DNA of 64,000 bases, taken from assembly GCF_000325705.1 (NCBI RefSeq), contig NC_019904.1, positions 1,124,001 to 1,188,000 on the forward strand. The letters are read 5' to 3'. Position numbers and translations under genes: made by a program. The notes below the pieces were generated by a model. It saw nothing but the letters and a program-made list of their open reading frames with translations, had not been told where the DNA came from and made no database searches. Below, in pieces: positions 61,564 to 64,000 of the stretch. Position 1 is the stretch's first letter. Each line of letters opens with the position of its first letter. The DNA is from Echinicola vietnamensis DSM 17526. Its GTDB lineage: Bacteria > Bacteroidota > Bacteroidia > Cytophagales > Cyclobacteriaceae.

Positions 61564-62700
61564 CTAAAGCTTTAGGATATTATCTGTGTTTATTGGTGCT
61601 CATCCGTGGCAGAACAGGGAGCAAGCCTTGTTTCTGGGAAGATGGATTTTGACATGTTCTTGTGAAAGAATATTTCACACCGTATAAAACGATGGTTTTC
61701 CGCTATCCGCACGAATGGGTTTTAGCGGGAAGTTGTGGGGAATAGGAAGGGAAATGCGGCTAAAACCCGCATTATGCATTAGCCTATCTACACCACGGTG
61801 CACAAGTATTGCGACCTGAAACTACTTCAAAATCACACGATTAAATGCTGTTTTCGATTCTACCTAGCGGCAGAAAGGTTCACCATCCGCCGCGGCGGAT
61901 GATTCAATCTCCAAACAGCCTGATTTCCTTGTAGTTTCAGTTCTCATAATGATTCCTAATGCAAAAAGCGGGTTAAACGGAAAACGTTGGATGGGCAAAT
62001 TTTCCATGGGCTTCACCCATGGCTAAGAAGGTATCGCCCCTCTGGGGCTAGCTTTCGAGTGAATATAATGCTAGCTACAAAATACATTATATCCTGTACT
62101 TTGGCTCTCCCCAGATTACTCTATGGCGTAGAATGTGATCAAGCGATGATAATGGAGTACTTTTACAAGGGCATTACAAATGCCCTGCCCTACAGTCCAC
62201 ATTTCAAATGCGGACTAGATGATTATCGGAACAATGATAAATTCCTTTATGTCCAGGTTACAGCCTCCACTTGGTGCCTTTGGGACGTTGTGGCATTTTT
62301 ATTTATCCGGGGTTTTGCCATTAAGTAAAACTGGCAGTCCCAAACGTTGTAGCTTGATCCGAAATCTAGCTCGATAGTCATCCTCGGCGCTTGCCTGTCA
62401 GGCAAACAAGGAGTCTAAGGATGGCACCAAGTCTCGACTCCCTGGTCTCAGTAGGAGGGCGCTCGGCCTTACATCCATTACATTTGATAAACAAACATTT
62501 CCCAATGGCAATGGAAGTTTACCTACTCCAAGTACTCCGGAAAGACATCATTGGTAACCTTCGGCTAAATCCACAGCTAAATGAAGGTTGGGCATAGTTT
62601 CGCTGTAGCTAAAGCATCTTATCTGTGTTTATTGGTGTATATCGGTGGCAGAACAGGGAGCAAGCCTTGCTTCTGGGAAGATAATAAATGTGAAGTTAGT
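61564..62700. repeat. large mosaic repeat block, mostly inverted
   Basis: A 1.3-kb gene-free block (61455-62758). 61564-61642 and 62609-62683 are near-identical direct repeats (TATCTGTGTTTATTGGTG, GAACAGGGAGCAAGCCTTG). Between them 61680-62060 is an inverted copy of 26600-26980, including the palindrome at 61764-61974. 62330-62355 is the inverse of 42698-42725, and 62369-62472 relates to 58079-58190. The short frames at 61987-62328 and 62391-62597 run through these repeats and are not called as genes. Confidence 0.8.
61764..61974. repeat. 211-nt palindromic element, copy B (inverted)
   Basis: AACCCGCATTATGCATTAG (61764-61782) pairs with CTAATGCAAAAAGCGGGTT (61956-61974). CTGAAACTAC (61816-61825) pairs with GTAGTTTCAG (61931-61940). 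The apex is a perfect 18-bp palindrome CATCCGCCGCGGCGGATG (61884-61901). Compared with copy A at 26663-26832 the outer arms match, the apex has a different sequence and two segments of about 20 bp are extra. Confidence 0.82.
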
Positions 62701-62758
62701 GGTAGTAGTTTAACGCTAAAGCACTATAAATAAAAAATTACATCCTTCTCATTTTCAA

Positions 62759-63436
62759 TTACTTATACTTATCCACATTTTTCAAAGCCTCCTTTTTGCT
62801 GAGCGGGGCCAAATCGGTGTTATCCACAAATGTTTTTACCCATTTGGGATCTGTTTTACTGTACTGGCGAAGGATCCAGCCTATGGCCTTGTTGATAAAA
62901 AATTCCTTGGAACCCAAAAGCCGGTCAATCATATCCTGAAGGAGCTGTGTATCCAGTTTATCTTTATAATTATGCTGAAAAAGCAGTGCCGTTCGCTGGA
63001 GCCAGATATTGTCCGTCGCCATCCATTTATCCACATAGGGTTGGATTTCCTCCGGATACACCCAAAAATAGTTGCCCACCAATTTTACGGCGATAAAATC
63101 CACCGTATCCCACCAGGATTTATGCACAATCATGTACTCCAAGAGGTCAATATCCCCCTTTTCGGGTTTCTTGAAATACTTCCACACCAGTTCCTGTGCA
63201 AAAAGCTGAAATTCACGCTCGGGCATATGCCAAAGGACCTCCACAATTTCTCCCAGCTCATGTTTTGCGGGTAAGGCTGCCTTTTCCAGAAAGGGCTTCT
63301 GCAACTTCCTCCGCAAAGGGGTCTTCAGACCAATAAATTCAAAATGATTCTTCATGTAGGCCTTTTGGCCCTTTGCGATGACACTGTTCCCGTGTCGTCG
63401 AAACTCATTTTCGAGGGTGCGCAGGTAGACTTTCAT
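62759..63436 (-). CDS. DNA alkylation repair protein, AlkD-like HEAT-repeat family
   Basis: A 225-residue all-helical protein. 'MKNHFEFIGLKTPLRRKLQKPFL', 'HKSWWDTVDFIAVKLVGNYF' and 'MATDNIWLQRTALLFQHNYK' followed by 'EFFINKAIGWILRQYSKTDP' are the AlkD/AlkC HEAT-like pattern; the W..D and FI.KAIGW.LR segments line the DNA-binding groove. AlkD removes bulky or positively charged alkylated bases. It is a single gene after the repeat block, upstream of the DinB-like gene on the same strand. Confidence 0.9.
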   Translation of the reverse strand: MKVYLRTLENEFRRHGNSVIAKGQKAYMKNHFEFIGLKTPLRRKLQKPFLEKAALPAKHELGEIVEVLWHMPEREFQLFAQELVWKYFKKPEKGDIDLLEYMIVHKSWWDTVDFIAVKLVGNYFWVYPEEIQPYVDKWMATDNIWLQRTALLFQHNYKDKLDTQLLQDMIDRLLGSKEFFINKAIGWILRQYSKTDPKWVKTFVDNTDLAPLSKKEALKNVDKYK

Positions 63437-63544
63437 TCCTAAAAATAGGAAAAGAATCCATCTGGTATTCTGTTCATCACCAAGAATATTTCAACGACCC
63501 TGTAATTTGATTCCATACCAAAAGACTGCGCATAACCCAGCTTA

Positions 63545-64000
63545 TCAAAAGGCACCCTTATGAGTCAAAGCCTGTTGGATATGGGCCAAATGATGCTTGC
63601 AATGCCAACTGTACATGCTAGTGGTCGTTCCCAAGTTCATTTCCTGACGGTGTTGGGGATGGTAAAACGTCCGGTGGAGTTGCTTTTCATCCAAACTATT
63701 CAACAGCACGGCCCAGCGACGGTGGATGCCCGATATGATCATCAGCGAATCCGACACCTCATCCATATTGGCGTCAGGAAGTTTCGCCCAGCGTCCCTCA
63801 TAATACGGCTTGATACTCGGGGTGTCTTCGGTCAGCGCCAACTTAAACCGCATAAAACTGTTCATGTGACTATCTGCGCAATGATGTACCAATTGCTTAA
63901 TGGTCCACCCATCGGGGCGATGAAGCCAATTGAGCTCTTCGGCACTGAGGTTTTCGGTAAGGGATGAAATTTGGGCAGGAAACTGCGCTATATCACTGAT
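63545..64000 (-). CDS. YfiT/BstA-type DinB protein (bacillithiol transferase), N-terminus cut by window edge
   Basis: The frame stays open to the window end, giving 151 residues without the true start. 'LHRPDGWTIKQLVHHCADSHMNSFMRFKLALTEDTPSIKPYYEGRWAKLPD' (in parts) and the C-terminal 'WHCKHHLAHIQQAL' match YfiT-type DinB proteins. One His in VHHCADSH and two in CKHHLAHI would bind the metal. Relatives conjugate bacillithiol to toxic compounds. A shorter ATG start at 63892 is possible but would drop a conserved part. Confidence 0.85.
   Translation of the reverse strand: MSDIAQFPAQISSLTENLSAEELNWLHRPDGWTIKQLVHHCADSHMNSFMRFKLALTEDTPSIKPYYEGRWAKLPDANMDEVSDSLMIISGIHRRWAVLLNSLDEKQLHRTFYHPQHRQEMNLGTTTSMYSWHCKHHLAHIQQALTHKGAF

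Noticed and set aside
61987..62328. A 113-codon plus-strand frame in the repeat block
   Set aside because: It is made of blocks found in other mosaic repeat copies, and the frame is broken in those copies.
1..64000. tRNA, rRNA, tmRNA or prophage regions
   Set aside because: No cloverleaf with conserved T-loop, rRNA text, integrase or phage structural gene was noticed on either strand; a tRNAscan-SE run would settle small RNA genes.

Overview
The window looks like a chromosome segment of a Bacteroidota bacterium, most likely order Cytophagales, family Cyclobacteriaceae (Echinicola-like; the genus is a guess). The signs are a SusC/SusD outer-membrane pair, TonB-dependent receptors, many lipoproteins with a Cys after a short leader, promoters of the TAnnTTTG (-7) type, weak Shine-Dalgarno signals, a bacillithiol-transferase-like DinB protein and FKBP lipoproteins in tandem. 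No rRNA, tRNA, CRISPR array or prophage was seen.

Layout. 0-4 kb: two small membrane proteins (DUF805, DUF4328), an unknown membrane protein, an O-methyltransferase and a MATE exporter. 4-12 kb: a Tat-exported phosphocholine-type phospholipase C and a SusC/SusD nutrient-uptake pair. 12.6-20 kb: a seven-gene assimilatory sulfate operon (DUF2061, cysH, cysD, cysN, sulfite reductase, SUMT, sirohaem synthase) behind an Rrf2-family regulator, with a clear dyad operator in the promoter. 20-25 kb: htpG, an orphan formyltransferase, a PepSY-like secreted protein and a uracil-DNA glycosylase. 25.2-27.2 kb: a gene-free block with four tandem 302-bp repeats and a long palindromic element. 27.3-36 kb: three FKBP lipoproteins with a DHH phosphoesterase, ndk, a YbhN-like membrane protein, scpA, dxs and an alpha/beta hydrolase. 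36.3-38.8 kb: an arsenic operon (arsR, DUF6428, arsC-type phosphatase, acr3). 38.9-41.5 kb: a TonB receptor behind a TPP riboswitch, hence a probable thiamine receptor. 41.8-44.4 kb: two paralogous lipoproteins. 44.6-52 kb: fatty-acid desaturase, TPR protein, RluF-type pseudouridine synthase, FAD protein and M14 peptidase. 52.3-56.1 kb: a complete insertion sequence, then a group II intron sitting directly after the mscS terminator. 56.1-64 kb: mscS, fur, small membrane proteins, a Gfo/Idh/MocA oxidoreductase, an ABC ATPase, a repeat block, an AlkD-like protein and a DinB/YfiT protein cut by the window edge.

The most unusual material is between genes. A mosaic family of dispersed repeats (about 12.1, 23.4, 25.4-27.0, 31.1, 42.7, 52.0, 58.1 and 61.6-62.7 kb) often begins near GGATCAAGC and ends near GCTTGATCC. 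One member carries four tandem units whose joints all lie in a G-run. Two members carry a 170-211-nt palindrome that a third lacks, so the window holds both filled and empty versions of the same site. The two palindromes have different apex sequences that are each self-complementary. This is the best candidate for an undescribed mobile or structured element here.
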